This document shows positions 45,544-57,539 of a stretch of 64,000 nt of DNA, piece by piece. The notes beneath the pieces were generated by a model. That model was not told where the DNA came from. It saw only the letters and a program-made list of their open reading frames with translations, and made no database searches. Source of the stretch: Balaenoptera acutorostrata (lineage: Eukaryota > Chordata > Mammalia > Artiodactyla > Balaenopteridae); the NCBI RefSeq assembly GCF_949987535.1, contig NC_080078.1, positions 23,456,942-23,520,941 on the forward strand. Direction: 5' to 3'. How positions within the stretch are numbered: the stretch's first letter is position 1; each line of letters starts with the position of its first letter. The position numbers and the translations under genes are program-made.

Positions 45544-45599
45544 TTAAGGTTGTGGAGTCTTAGCTGTAGCCTCTTCTCCATCCTCCATTTTGCATTTTA
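45544..45599 (-). CDS. IQCK: IQCK last coding exon (IQ motif-containing protein K C-terminus)
   Basis: On the - strand the acceptor TTTCTTTGCAG (C at 45600 is the G of AG) is followed by 56 nt that read V-K-C-K-M-E-D-G-E-E-A-T-A-K-T-P-Q-P-stop, where the Val codon is split so that its G comes from the previous exon. I recall the human IQCK tail as QKVKCKMEDDAVPAAKMKIPSS, so the VKCKMED block and the exon position agree and the far end has diverged. Synteny supports it: in human, IQCK and GPRC5B are convergent neighbours. IQCK has one calmodulin-binding IQ motif and is poorly characterised. The IQ motif and all earlier exons are outside the window. Confidence 0.85.
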
Positions 45600-47204
45600 C
45601 TGCAAAGAAATGAAAGAGAAAGTCAGGGTCAATCTACAAGCCTAGACAGACTTGGCATCTGGAAACTGCAGACTTGGATACACAGAAGTCAGTTGCTTCG
45701 AAACCCACTGAGCGGCTGCGATGGTTCTGGTCCCGTGGATCTACCGGGGAAGAACACAGGGCCTTTGTCCTCCACCGGCAGCACCTGGAGTTTCAAAGCC
45801 ACTTCACGTAACGTTCATGGCCATTCTGAGTTCAGTTCAGAAGAAGGTCAAAAGTATGCTTTGCAGGTCGGGGGCACTGAAGGAAGGAAGTTTTACTAAA
45901 GATGATGACAGATTCGAGGCTCTTGACTCAACCAAATCTGTCACCACTCACCCTGTTCCCCCCACACCCAAAATTAAAAACTCAGGACAGCACTGGGGTC
46001 AGTTCGAGGCCACAAGAGAATCTTTTCTAGTCTTTTATGGTCCAGACAAGAATGTGATCCGGGTGATTTCCTGAGTCGGCCAAACAGGAAAGTTAGCTGA
46101 ACGCAGAGCACTGCACTATTTGGAAGGGAAATTGTCCCAATAGGTAAAAGCCCCTTCCCCCCAATATATAGAAACCCAGTCCCCTGGTGGGTGGGATATC
46201 CATTTGGAAAGACCCTCTCTTTTTAATAAATCTTCGCTTCTAGTGTCCAAGTTAATGCCTGAAGGGTTATTCAGAGCAAGGCTGCAGGCTCTGGTCATGC
46301 TTGAAGAGCAGTGTTCGCGTAGAAAGGGTGTTGGGGGTTGGTACTGTGTAGAGCAGAGGTTTCAGTCGAGCCTGACCTCCCAGTGGCTGAGGGCACACGC
46401 TGGCCACGGACCCCATCACATGCAGCGCAGTGGACTAAACAGGCTAGCCCAGCAGTCTTCAGGCTGGCGCTACACAAAGACTTCCCAAGGGTTCTTGGTC
46501 ATGGTTTATTCAAAGACAGTTTCCAAATCTTGGCTTCCTTGCGTGGACTTGCAGTTGCTCATTTCCCTTTCCTACCTCTTCCCATCCTGGCACTACCGAG
46601 GGTGTAAAAAATCCCCAGGTGCCAAACAAGGACGCAATTTGAAATGTTGGCATCCCCAGAGTCTCCTTTACTTTCTATACTTAATAACTATCAAATTTTA
46701 GAATGTATTTAGTTGGCTTTGTGAACTAGTATTAATAACTCAAACCAGAAAAATATTTTCAATACCAGGAACCTATGGTCACAGGAAAATTAATTTTTTT
46801 CAATGTGTACTATTTTTGTTCCATATTTATGGAAGCTGTACAGGTAACCACAGTGAAGACCCTGTATGCCTCTAGGCCCACTGACGATGACAATGCATGA
46901 GCAAGGATGATCCACACCTGGGAGGTGCTCTCCCAGTATCCCGCTGGCCCATGATAGAATCTAGGATACGAATGTTTAGCAACAGGCTGGGGTGGCGGAG
47001 TTCTGACTTGTAGCATTTGCCAGTTTCCATGTCTGATTTCAAGCTACCAGCCTGATGACATATTACAGGGGTAGAAAGGGGCGCACACAACCAGAAGGAG
47101 CAGCTCAGCACACGGCTGTTCCAGATCCCCACGGGCAGGTGTGCAGGGAAACCCAGGCGTGGGATGGTTTTCCACATGTGGTTGGGGGACCAGCAATGTT
47201 TGCA

Positions 47205-47345
47205 TCACTGGGAACCTATTAGAAATGCACATCCAGGCCCCCACCCCAGACCTATAGAATCAAAAATTGGGGGTGGAGCCCAGCCATCAGTATTCCTAAC
47301 AAGCCCCCCCGGTGATTCTGATGGACACTAGATAAAGTTGAGACC
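47205..47345 (-). mobile_element. MER5A-like hAT MITE
   Basis: 'cctattagaaatgcacatcc', 'caccccagacctatagaatc', 'gggggtggagcccagccatc' and 'gtgattctgatggacactag' follow MER5A in order. A second related piece is at 47350-47465 and another at 49540-49690. Confidence 0.75.
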
Positions 47346-48089
47346 CACTGACCACTGGTTTTTTATGCTGGCTGCGTTTAAGAATTACCTGGGTAGCTTC
47401 TGAAACCTGTTGGTACCTGGATCTCGCCCCAGACATTCTGATGTAATTGGTCTGGGACCCGGGCATCAATTCTTATTCAAAGCTGTGTGTTACTAAGATT
47501 CAGGGTCAAGAATCTTTCTTGCTAAGGGTCAAGAAACCCAAACCGTGGTTGGAGTCCCTTAAGGAAACGTGAATGCAAAGACCCTCAGAGCAGTTCATAG
47601 GAGTCTCAAAGTCTCAAAACTTAAGCCATTTGAACGACATTCTCTCTGGCCTACAACTGGCAGACAGACACTTAAGGCTACTGGTAGCATGGAAGGAAAG
47701 AGGAATTGGCTGATGGGAGGAGTTCCCAAGCCTTGGGTTTTCTTTAGTTCCTCAACCCTGCTGGAAGGAAGAATTCACCTGCATGCCTTTCCTTTGTCCC
47801 AGTATTTTAACCAATCCTGTCATGCCTTGAGACCCTCCTCCCCACCCCTACATTTTGACCTTGCCTAGGAAAAAGCCCCTCTCTCTTTCAGATCATTATA
47901 CAAAAATCTTGAAGGAGGAGAGTAGAAAGGGATGCTGGGAACACTCCTTCAAGTTGGAGAATCTAGACACTAACTAGAGTTGACGGACTGGAAGTAAAGG
48001 TGTGAAGCTTCATGATGGAATCACCTGGAACTCTGAACACTCCTGGTGGCCAGCCCCACCCTAGCCAATCAAGTCAGAATCTCTTGGGG

Positions 48090-48720
48090 ACTTGGGGAGA
48101 CGGGGACTGCCCACTGGTGCAAACACACTGGAAAACTGGCAATATTAAGTGAAACTGAGCATGTACATTCCCCACAATGCAGCGATTCCAGTACTGTATC
48201 CAGCCCCTGGAGAAGCCCTTGCACACGTTACTGGCAGACATCAGTGAGGATGTTCATGATGGCAGAAAACTGGAAACAGCCCAAAACTCCATCAGCAGCT
48301 GACCGCATAAATAAACTGTGGTTTACTGGAACAGCGAGTATACAGCACTGGACCTGAACGAACCACAGCTACCCGTGTCGGCTTACCTTAGCTTACAGTA
48401 TTGAAGGAAAAGATGCAAGGCACAGAATAATACATACAGTGTGATTCTATGTATAGCAAATCTAAATGTTGAGGGTTGCATATAAAGATGAAGGGAATCT
48501 AAATAAAAGCAAGAGAACGATTATCACAAAAGTTAGCGTAAGTGGCTTCATGGTGGGAAGGGGAGCCTTAAAAGTGTTCACAGTGTACCACTTCCTTAAC
48601 TGGTATGGTGGTTACCTGAGTGTTTGCTTTATAGCTCTATGTGTTTTATGGTCGCTATTATATGTATATTTCATCTCCTCCCAAGAAAAGGTAAGAAGAA
48701 ATAAAGATGGTTGTCTGTAA
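48090..48720 (+). mobile_element. Old L1 (L1ME-like) fragment
   Basis: Diverged L1 3' ORF2/UTR: 'cagcgattccagtactgtat', 'ttcatgatggcagaaaactg', 'gatgaccgcataaataaact'-like step and a UTR with 'gtttgctttatagctctatg'. + strand. Confidence 0.65.
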
Positions 48721-48854
48721 CTTGAAACTACAAAGTCAACTAATTAAGGAACGGGAAAGAGCAATTTAACTCTTTTGGGAGGGGGGGATGGGATTTAAGT
48801 GAGCTAATTCTCATCTGTCACATCAGGAAATCAGGAGATAGTGTCTAAACTTTT

Positions 48855-48880
48855 CCCTAACCCTAACCCTAACCTTAACC
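48855..48880. repeat. Short interstitial telomere-like tract (CCCTAA)
   Basis: Three perfect CCCTAA units (48855-48872) plus one CCTTAA unit and a CC, surrounded by unique sequence. The C-rich strand is the + strand. It is too short to act as a telomere. Confidence 0.85.
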
Positions 48881-51329
48881 ACCCAGAGAAACAGCTCAGA
48901 GCTCAAAGTGATTGCCATAGAAGAGGGTGACAGATGATGCTCATTCATCCTCCTGTTTTATCCTCTATACCCGTAACCATGGCAACCATGTACAGGGATT
49001 ACTTTGCTAAAAATTAAGAAGCAGCTAACGTCTCTCCTTAGTGGTTTTCCTCCTCCGGGTCTTGGCGGAACCTTGCACAGGCAGGTTATTCAGTAGAAGG
49101 AGGGAGCAAGAGAAGAGGCAGTGGAGGGGAGCAGGCAGTGAGATGAAAGACCCCAGTTTCCACCTTAGTTTAGAGACATCACTGTGGTAGGCTTCCAGCA
49201 CCAACAGACGGCTGCCTCCATGGCCCTGCGCTGCCCCTGTACCCCTTGGCAGACTGGTGCGGAGCCAGTTACGGAAGGCCTTGAGAGAGCGGAAGATCCC
49301 AGAGTGATGCACCAGGCCTCCAGCTTCAGTTAAAGGCAGCGTGACAAGAGAGGTCTCGCATACTAGTGAGACCCGCTTACGCTCTCCTCCTCTCCACTGC
49401 CCCCCGCGCGCTCCTGTGTCACTCAGTGACAGAGTTGAGAACCCCAGACATGGCTAGAGAAGCTGCCTAAGACATAAGGAGGAAATTCAGGGACCACAGG
49501 GTCATCCAGCTACTCACTCAGTGTTGCCCAGATGTGGCCTCGGCACAAAGGACCAGCTGGGGCAAAAATACAGATTCCTGGACCCCGCCTCAAACCTTGA
49601 TAATCAGAATCTCGATGAGTGAGTGGGAATCAGCACCCACCACCTCTACGCTTTGAGTGATCCTTCTGATGTGACAAGTTTGGGAAAGAGCGCTGTATCA
49701 CTCAGCTATCACTCAGTGCCTGTTTCCTGAGGGCCCACGTCTGAGAGGGGCCCTGCCTCCTGAGGGCCTGGGAGGGTCAAGACCCACGAAGTGCTCAGCA
49801 CTGAGTCTGATCCAGAGAAGCACACACTACATATTAGCTATTACTATTCTCAGGGCACAGTCTTTGACCTCAAGAAGCTCACAGAGGGGGAGGCAGGAAA
49901 ATTAACAGGGAATTAGAGATGCTTACACACCAAAGAGAGAAGCTGCTTCAGTAAATGTGCATCCATCACACAGATGGGTCCTGGGGTTACAAAGAGAAGA
50001 CTGGTTCACACTATCAAGTCAGAGATATATATATATATTAATATTATATATAAATTTTTTTTTAGCCAATTAGCACCCAGCTTTTAGGATTCCGGGTAAA
50101 TAATAAGACAACACTTCTATGGTACTTATTGGGCCCTTTGCGCATATGAAGTGGCAGTGAGGTACGTGCTGTTATTTTCCCCAATGACCGTATAGATGAG
50201 GAGACTGAGGCACGCAGGTTACGTAAGGAGCCTGGGGTCACACTGTGGGCTGTCTGGCTCCTGCATTCATGCCCGTAACCTCCACAGGGTCGTGGTCTCT
50301 CTCCCCAGGGAGATGAAGATTTCTGTAATGAAGACGCAACAAAAGGTGCTGCTCCCACATCTCTTCCCACATAGACAGTTTAGGAAAAACCAAAATGCCC
50401 AGCACCTGTGGAATGAGTAGATACCTGATAATTTATAAACTTGATAAAATAGGATGAAACCGTTCAAAATGTGCTTTTGCTAAAGCTTGGAGGAACAAGG
50501 AGACACGCCAAGAGCAAAATACAGTGGAATTTACAAAATTCCTATAAATTTTGATGATGCAAATTTTAAATTGCTCCATTCCAAAAGTTAACAATGTCTC
50601 CAAGGGGGACACTGTGGCTTCTGTCTGGTGGTGTTGAAAGCCAACAAAGCTGATGGCTCCAAAGGTAAAGTGGAAGCTAGGTTCTTTCACTCAGTCATCT
50701 CTGCCCTTGTTTTCTCTCTTGCTTTTCTGAAAAAAAAAAATTATTTTTCTTGAAAACAAGCGATTCCTATTTTATGTTTAGTCCTGAGTGAGATGTTCAT
50801 AGTACACCCTTTAAATGTGACTGCCCTGTAAAAAAAAAATTACATTCATAACTAAGTGGTGGCCCAGCATTTCAACTCTTAAAAAAACTAAATATAGAGA
50901 AAACGATTGAAAAGAAATGGGTGAATTTTTGTTTTCCCAAATGTCTACCGTCCACGTGCATCGCTATACTATTGCGGAAAACTTTCTAAAAGAACTAACA
51001 ACATATACCAGACAGAAGATAAACAGACTGTCAGGGCATCAACATGTACACGGTGTTACTGTGGTCAGGCAGACCGCAGAGGTGGGGAGAGGCAGGGAGG
51101 AGGAGAGGTCGGGAGCTGGGGAGTCCCAGGGGAGCTGGCCCCCCAGTATCAGCAGACCCACTGTTGGGAGACCCCAGGGAGAGATCCACCCAAGGGTGAC
51201 GCTGCCCTAGTAGAGGTGATCACTGAAAAAATATTAATGAAACCTATGCTAGGAATAGTTTCTGATTGGGGAATTGGTAGAAAAGTAATGTTTCCCCCTC
51301 AGTTTGCTTGCTCACAGAAGGGTAGACTC

Positions 51330-51540
51330 TGGTGTCAAGCAGACCCAGGGTTCAAATCCTGGCTCTGCCATCTGATAGCTGGGTGACCCCAGCCCCAACA
51401 ACATTTCATCGTTTGAACTAAGTAAAATAATCTTGACCTCACAGAGTCCTCATGAGATTAGGGAGATAATGTACCGAATGTGCCCAGTGCAGGGACTGAT
51501 ACGTTGTAGGTATTCAACAAACGTGACTTCTTTTCCTCTG
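51330..51540 (+). mobile_element. MIR SINE
   Basis: Clean + strand MIR: 'cagacccagggttcaaatcc', 'ggctctgccatctgatagct' and 'gcccagtgcagggactgata'. Confidence 0.85.
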
Positions 51541-51889
51541 AGTGGCCTGTAGAAATACAAGCTGAAATGCTGCTAAAGAGTTCACTTAGCATCTTTTAAA
51601 ACTCATGTCACTCATCATCTTAAAGTTAGTTAGTTATCTTGCAAGCTCAGCTATCAAACATGGCCAAGGATTTGAAAGTAAGCAGAAGAAGCCAGTGTAG
51701 ATGTTTTGGAATGTGTGCCCCAAACTCTGGTGTTTTAGTTGCAGGAGTGTCTCTGAGACCTCTCTCAGAGCTTGTGTGCCCATCCTTAAAGCATCATTTG
51801 GGCAAGCTGAGCTACCAGATTTCCTCAGAGCATAACTGAGTTTAGAAATGAATTTGTGTCCCGATGGCTGATAAGCACATAAAAAGGTG

Positions 51890-52615
51890 TGCATCAAAGA
51901 AATTAAAGCCACAGTGAGACAGACACTACACACCCACCAGGATGATTACAATGAAAAAGGCTCATCACACTAAGTGTTGGTGAGGATGCAGGACAACTGA
52001 ATGCTCAGGCATCGCTAGTGGGGATGGGAAACAGTGCCAACACTTTAGCAAAAGATTTAGCAGGATCTTGCCAAATTAAGTATTATGTATGTACTCTCAG
52101 GCCCATCAGTTCCACTCCTGGCTAATCCTCAACTGAAATGAGTACTTACATCCACCAAAAAACATATACAAGAATGTTCATAAAAACTGGATACAACCCA
52201 AGTGTCCATCAATAAGAGATATACACATTGTGATACTATTCACAGGAAAGAATACTACACATCAGTGAAAAAGAGGAAACTACTGCTGCCCTCAACATTT
52301 TGGTTGACTCTCCCAGATGTAATAGCCAGCAAAAGAAGCCAGGCACGGAGTCCATACTCTTTCCATTTATGTGAAGTTTGAGAATAAGCAAAACTATTCT
52401 ATGGTGATAGAATTCCAAATAGAGTTTGCCTTGGGGTTGGCTGCTGCCTGGGTGGGAGCACGAGGGAACCCCTGGAGGTGGAGCCCATTCTTCATCCTGA
52501 TCCGGGAGCTGGTTACGTGGTGTGTACATACAGAGAAGTTCACTGTGCTGTACACTTAGGACCAGGGCACCCTGCTGTCTGTGAGTTTGACCTCAACAAA
52601 AAATAAAATTAAATA
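51890..52615 (+). mobile_element. L1 fragment with 3' end
   Basis: 'cacccaccaggatgattaca', 'ggtgaggatgcaggacaact', 'caacccaagtgtccatcaat' and a tail of AAATAAAATAAAA repeats at 52597-52640. + strand and broken. Confidence 0.8.
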
Positions 52616-52682
52616 AATAAAATAAAACAAAATAAAATAGGAAAATGGGGAGGAAGAGAACAGGCATCAAAATCTGAGGACG

Positions 52683-52988
52683 GGGCTTCCCTGGTGGCGC
52701 AGTGGTTGAGAATCTGCCTGCCAATGCAGGGGACACGGGTTCGAGCCCTGGTCTGGGAAGATCCCACATGCCGCGGAGCAACTAGACCCGTGAGCCACAA
52801 CTACTGAGCCTGTGCGTCTGGAGCCTATGCTCCGCAACGAGAGAGGCCACAATAGCGAGAGGCCCGCGCACTGCGATGAAGAGTGGCCCCCGCTTGCCGC
52901 AACTAGAGAAAGCCCTAGCACAGAAACGAAGACCCAACATAGCAATCAAGCAATCAATCAATAAATAAAAAAACTTTAAAAAAAAAAA
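52683..52988 (+). mobile_element. CHR SINE
   Basis: Full-length CHR with (AATC)n and A-rich tail, bracketed by a 14-bp duplication AAAATCTGAGGACG at 52669-52682 and 52989-53002. Confidence 0.95.
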
Positions 52989-53099
52989 AAAATCTGAGGA
53001 CGTTTTCATTCAGATCCAGGGCAGAGTCTAAGGTGCCTCGACAGTCCCTGAGGGCTCCACACTTGAAACAGATTAGTAACAGTATCACACTATTAAGTA

Positions 53100-53350
53100 G
53101 AAAATTTGCATTTACTGAATGCTAGACATTATGTTCAGGGCTTTACACAAATGTATCATCTCGGTTAATCACCCCAGCCACTCTGGGAGGTAGATGCTAT
53201 CATTATTTCCATTTACCAACGAGAAAATTAAGGCTGAGACACTAAGCAACTTGCCCAAGGTCACAGAGCTAAATAAATGGCCCTGCCAGAACTCTAAGCC
53301 TGGTCTGTCTGAGTCCAAAATCCATGGTCTTAACCATCATGTCATACTAA
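53100..53350 (-). mobile_element. MIR SINE, reverse orientation
   Basis: Reverse MIR with 'gctagacattatgttcaggg', 'atttccatttaccaacgaga' and 'gtcacagagctaaataaatg'. Confidence 0.75.
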
Positions 53351-54059
53351 TGCAGAGTATGAATTGGGGTCCCTGATCACCACCCAGAATAATCCAACAA
53401 AGCTTAAAGTCAGGCTGTATTACTTTCTAATTAGGAGGTAGGGGAGTGTACAATATATATTACCAAGGTTTTTTTTTTTTCTGTTTTTACTGGACTGAAT
53501 TTTTAAAATAAGATTATTTTTCAATTATAAAAGCTGTTCATAGTCATTATAGAAAATCTGAAGAATATAGAAAAAAATATGAAAAAAAAACTTCACGTCC
53601 CCAGTGGAAGAATATGTCATGGAAGATTTTCTTTCTAAAAAGAAAGAAATGTTGACATGTAGAGGGTAATGTCAATAGTCTGGTATGTTTACCCCCCTTT
53701 CTTAACTGTGCCAGATGTTGGGTTGTGTTATTTTGAGGAAAGTTGAGCCAGCTTGGAAGCCACAAGGCACTGGGGCAGATTTGACAGTCTTGAATGTGCA
53801 GTAATTACTGCTGTTGACTTCTAAACAATGTAAACTCAGGGCGAAGTCTCCTGGAAGGCAGCATTTTAAATGGAAACATTTGGTGCTGGAAGTGACAACA
53901 ATAGTTATATTAAAACAGAATCTCAACATCAAGTTTTGACCCTGGAAAGGATCTTGATTCCTGGAAAGGGAGACATTTAATAAGAGCCATGTTTTTCACA
54001 GATGAGGGAAACTGAGGCTCCAACAGGGGAAGAAATGGGGCCATTGGAGCACAGCTTAG

Positions 54060-54270
54060 TTGCTCAGGGCACACCTTCTGGAGCCAGGCGACTTGGCTTT
54101 TACCATCATTTACCAACTGGGTGACCTGAGCAAGTCTCTTAACCTCTTTGAAGCCTCAGCTCCCTCACCCATAAAATGGGGACAGTAAGACCTTCCTCTC
54201 AGTAGAGTGCGAGGGTGAAATGAGATGGTACCCATTGCCTGGCTTATGGTAGATGCTCAATAAAATTATT
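54060..54270 (+). mobile_element. MIR SINE
   Basis: 'gtgacctgagcaagtctctt', 'gaagcctcagctccctcacc' and 'ggtagatgctcaataaaatt' form a complete MIR. Confidence 0.85.
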
Positions 54271-54534
54271 TCTTAATTATATAGGCAATGCAGTGGCTGT
54301 AGAAAAGCTGGAAAATACGCTTTTTTAAAACAAATATTTAAACAAATTTTCTTTAAATCATGTAAGTGAGGTTTATGTCCTACTCATATGTGTTTATATA
54401 TCTATTAGTATTTTCTTCTTACATCTGAATTTACAAGGGCAGCTCCATTTCGCAGTTAGCATCAAGATTGGAGATTTAGCACAGCAGTTTAAATAGCCAC
54501 CACCTAGTAGGCTGTCCTTCAAAATTCTGCGTCT

Positions 54535-54844
54535 GGGCTTCCCTGGTGGCGCAGTGGTTGAGAATCTGCCTGCCAATGCAGGGGACACGGGTTCGAGCCC
54601 TGGTCTGGGAAGATCCCACATGCCGTGTAGCAACTGGGCCCGTGAGCCACAACTGCTGAGCCTGCGCGTCTGGAGCCTGTGCCCCGCAACGGGAGGAGCC
54701 GCGATAGTGAGAGGCCCGCGCACCGCGATGAAGAGTGGCCCCCGCTTGCCGCAGCTGGAGAAAGCCCTCGCACAGAAACGAAGACCCAACACAGCCAAAA
54801 AATAAATAAATAAATAAATAAAGTGAAATTCTTTAAAAAAAAAA
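54535..54844 (+). mobile_element. CHR SINE
   Basis: Complete CHR with (AATA)n and poly(A) tail, bracketed by a 14-bp duplication AAAATTCTGCGTCT at 54521-54534 and 54845-54858. Confidence 0.96.
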
Positions 54845-55489
54845 AAAATTCTGCGTCTTCAAAAGCCTAGGGAGTCAGGGGTGTGAATGAACACAGAAGA
54901 ACCCTGTCAGCCGTGTCTTATGACTTTTTTATTTATCTCTGCATTCTCAGCTGCCGCTGCCAAGACTGAACCTTTAGAAATATCCCAGGCATTTTGAATG
55001 AACTCGGGTTATAAACAGTTCTCATCCAGTTCAGACTGGCAGAAGCCCTGCATATTGAATGCTGCCTTTAAGTGAAATGGAAACAGATCCTCCAGTTTAT
55101 TTTTATATAGCTCCTCTGTGAGTGTAACAAGCTAATAACTAATTGAGAAACTATTTCAATCTGTAACTAGGGACTGGCGCAGTATTCACTCATTATCTTG
55201 GTAGTTGGTCCAGAACCCGAGGCAGACAGGGCTCCAGTCAAGAAACCCTGATGACTAAGCCAACTTTATCAAACCTTAAAAGAAGGAAATGGGAAGTAAC
55301 ATTCCAAGAGTTTCAACTACAGAGTTCTTTCTAATAGGAAGCCGACTGGTGTACTGAAAAGAAAATTTGAATTTTTCAAGCGCTGATGTTGGTGAGAAAC
55401 TTACTGACCCCTAAACAAAACTACTTTTTAGAAAGGATCACTCATATCACCTAGTCATTTTTACCCTCTAAATGTCTCCTAAACCCATC

Positions 55490-56045
55490 CACTTCTGTCC
55501 AGTTCCACTGCTACCAGGTCATCAGATCCATCTCCCACCTGCAGCCATGCTCATCTTTCTATAAAGCCCATCTGATGATGCCACTGCCCTGCTAAAGCCC
55601 TTTAAAGGCTCCCGGCTGCCCTCAGGATCAAGCCCAAAGTCCCCCGAGGCCACTGCTCCCTCCCAGCTCCCCGGTGCCTCGCACCCTGCTCTCATCGCTC
55701 AGGCCTTCTTTCAGTCCCCCTTCCAGGCTCAGGGTCTTTGCCTCCATCCTTCCCTCATCCAAAAGCCCTCCCTGCCATTCACATCTAGTTAATTTCTAGG
55801 GGAACCTATTCAAACCCACTGCTTAAGTCTTTCGAGGCATCCTGAACTTCTTCGGAGCACTCATCACAGTCTGTAATCATGGATTCACGTGATTATTGGA
55901 ATAGTGTCTGGCTTCCCCACTAGGCTTGAGTTTCGAGTAGAACAACGTGTTGGCTTATGTTCTCCATTGAACCTCCAGCATGTGGCAGGTCCAGTCCTGT
56001 GCCCAGAGCAGGCGCTCGATCAATCTTGGCTGAACCAATGAATGA
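55490..56045 (+). mobile_element. L2 LINE 3' region
   Basis: Long + strand L2 end: 'aagccctttaaaggctcccg', 'aagcccaaagtcccccgagg', 'gcactcatcacagtctgtaa' and a final 'ccaatgaatgaa' repeat. Confidence 0.85.
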
Positions 56046-56121
56046 AACCCTACTCTAGCTTCCTTTGGGAGCCCCCAGGCCTTTCTCTCTCAGACTCCAG
56101 ACTGTCAAAAGGACACACATC

Positions 56122-56400
56122 GGGCTTCCCTGGTGGCGCGGTGGTTGAGAGCCTGCCTGCCAATGCAGGGGACACAGGTTCGAGCCCCGGTCTGGGAGGA
56201 TCCCATATGCCATGGAGCGGCTGGGCCCATGAGCCACAATTACTGAGCCTGCGCTCCGCAACAAGAGAGGCCGCGGTGGTGAGAGGCCCGCGCACCGTGA
56301 TGAGGAGTGGCCCCCGCTTGCCGCAACTGGGGAAAGCCCTCGCACAGAAACGAAGACCCAACACACCCATAAATAATAAATAAATAAATTAAAAAAAAAA
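56122..56400 (+). mobile_element. CHR SINE
   Basis: CHR copy with a short internal deletion and poly(A) tail, bracketed by the 15-bp duplication AAAAGGACACACATC at 56107-56121 and 56401-56415. Confidence 0.95.
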
Positions 56401-56469
56401 AAAAGGACACACATCTTTTCCAGCAATATAAAGGATTCTCCAGGTCAGCGGGGATGCCCAGACTTTAGT

Positions 56470-56710
56470 ATCGGAGAGGCAAGTATTTGCATCCAGTCTC
56501 TAGCACTTACTACCAGCATGCCCTTGGCCTAGTTGCTAACCCTCTCAGAGCTTGTTCCCTCACCTGTAAAAATGGGTTCCTTGCGGATCTTATTGCACAG
56601 GGTAATCTTGATATTTAAATACATTAACTGAGATCACATACACAAATCCACCAGAAGAGTGCCTGGCACACAGCAGATGCAACAGGTGCTTAATAAATGG
56701 CGGTCCTCGT
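56470..56710 (+). mobile_element. MIR SINE
   Basis: 'ctagttgctaaccctctcag', 'cacctgtaaaaatgggttcc' and 'agtgcctggcacacagcaga' in order. Confidence 0.8.
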
Positions 56711-57219
56711 CAGGGTTCAAACCGCTGTTTGCCTGGTTTCCTAGGCAAAATATAACAAACTATAACTTGGGGTCTGCCGCCTTCCCTCTTGCCTTCCTTT
56801 GCCAGCACCTATTGTGTTTGTTGACTCAAGACCGAAAATGACGAACGTGCCAGACAGAGCCATGGTCTCTTGGAGCTAATCTATGTTTGAATTGAAAGAT
56901 AAGTGTTTTCAATATGCAAACAATATCTTCAAGAGTTACATGAATTGGGTTAAACCCTCTCACAGCCATTGCTGGGAAACGATCCTAAGACACTGATCTT
57001 AGATACATACAAATATTTAGGAATATGGACATTTATTTGGTGCATGGTATCAAAACACTTCTCTTTGGCTGATGCGAGAAAACGTTTAATGTCTACTCAT
57101 TCTGATTGCAATTCCCAGGCTGATAGGAAAGACATGAATGTCACCTCACCATTTCCTCACAGGTAGACCGCTCCATTTCCGCTGCCTGTTGCAACAATAA
57201 CAACAACACTGATGAAAAT

Positions 57220-57440
57220 ACTAATAATCATTATAAGTACTATTTATTGAGTTCTTACAATATGTCAGGTGGTGTACAAGGTCATATATCCCTATGTTGT
57301 CTTTAATCTTCAAAACGACTCTCTGAAGGTATTATTATCTCCAATTTTCAGATGAGAACACAGGCTCTGAAAGGTAAGTGACTTTTCTAAGATGCACATG
57401 TGGGATTTGACACCTCATTTGCCTGTCCCTAGTCTACTGC
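57220..57440 (-). mobile_element. MIR SINE, reverse orientation
   Basis: 'gtactatttattgagttctt', 'ctctgaaggtattattatct' and 'ccaattttcagatgagaaca'. Confidence 0.75.
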
Positions 57441-57539
57441 TCTTCAGGAAATCATCTCAAAGTTTGAATTAAAAGATTAACGTTTTCAATATGTAAAAAT
57501 ATCTTCAATAGCTGCACAAATGAAATTAAATTCTCTTAG

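Noticed and set aside
48855..48880. Chromosome end
   Set aside because: Only four CCCTAA-type units in unique DNA with gene sequence on one side and L1s on the other.
49025..49312. 95-codon - strand frame as a possible IQCK exon
   Set aside because: The peptide does not resemble IQCK as I remember it, and no convincing splice sites bound a shared block.
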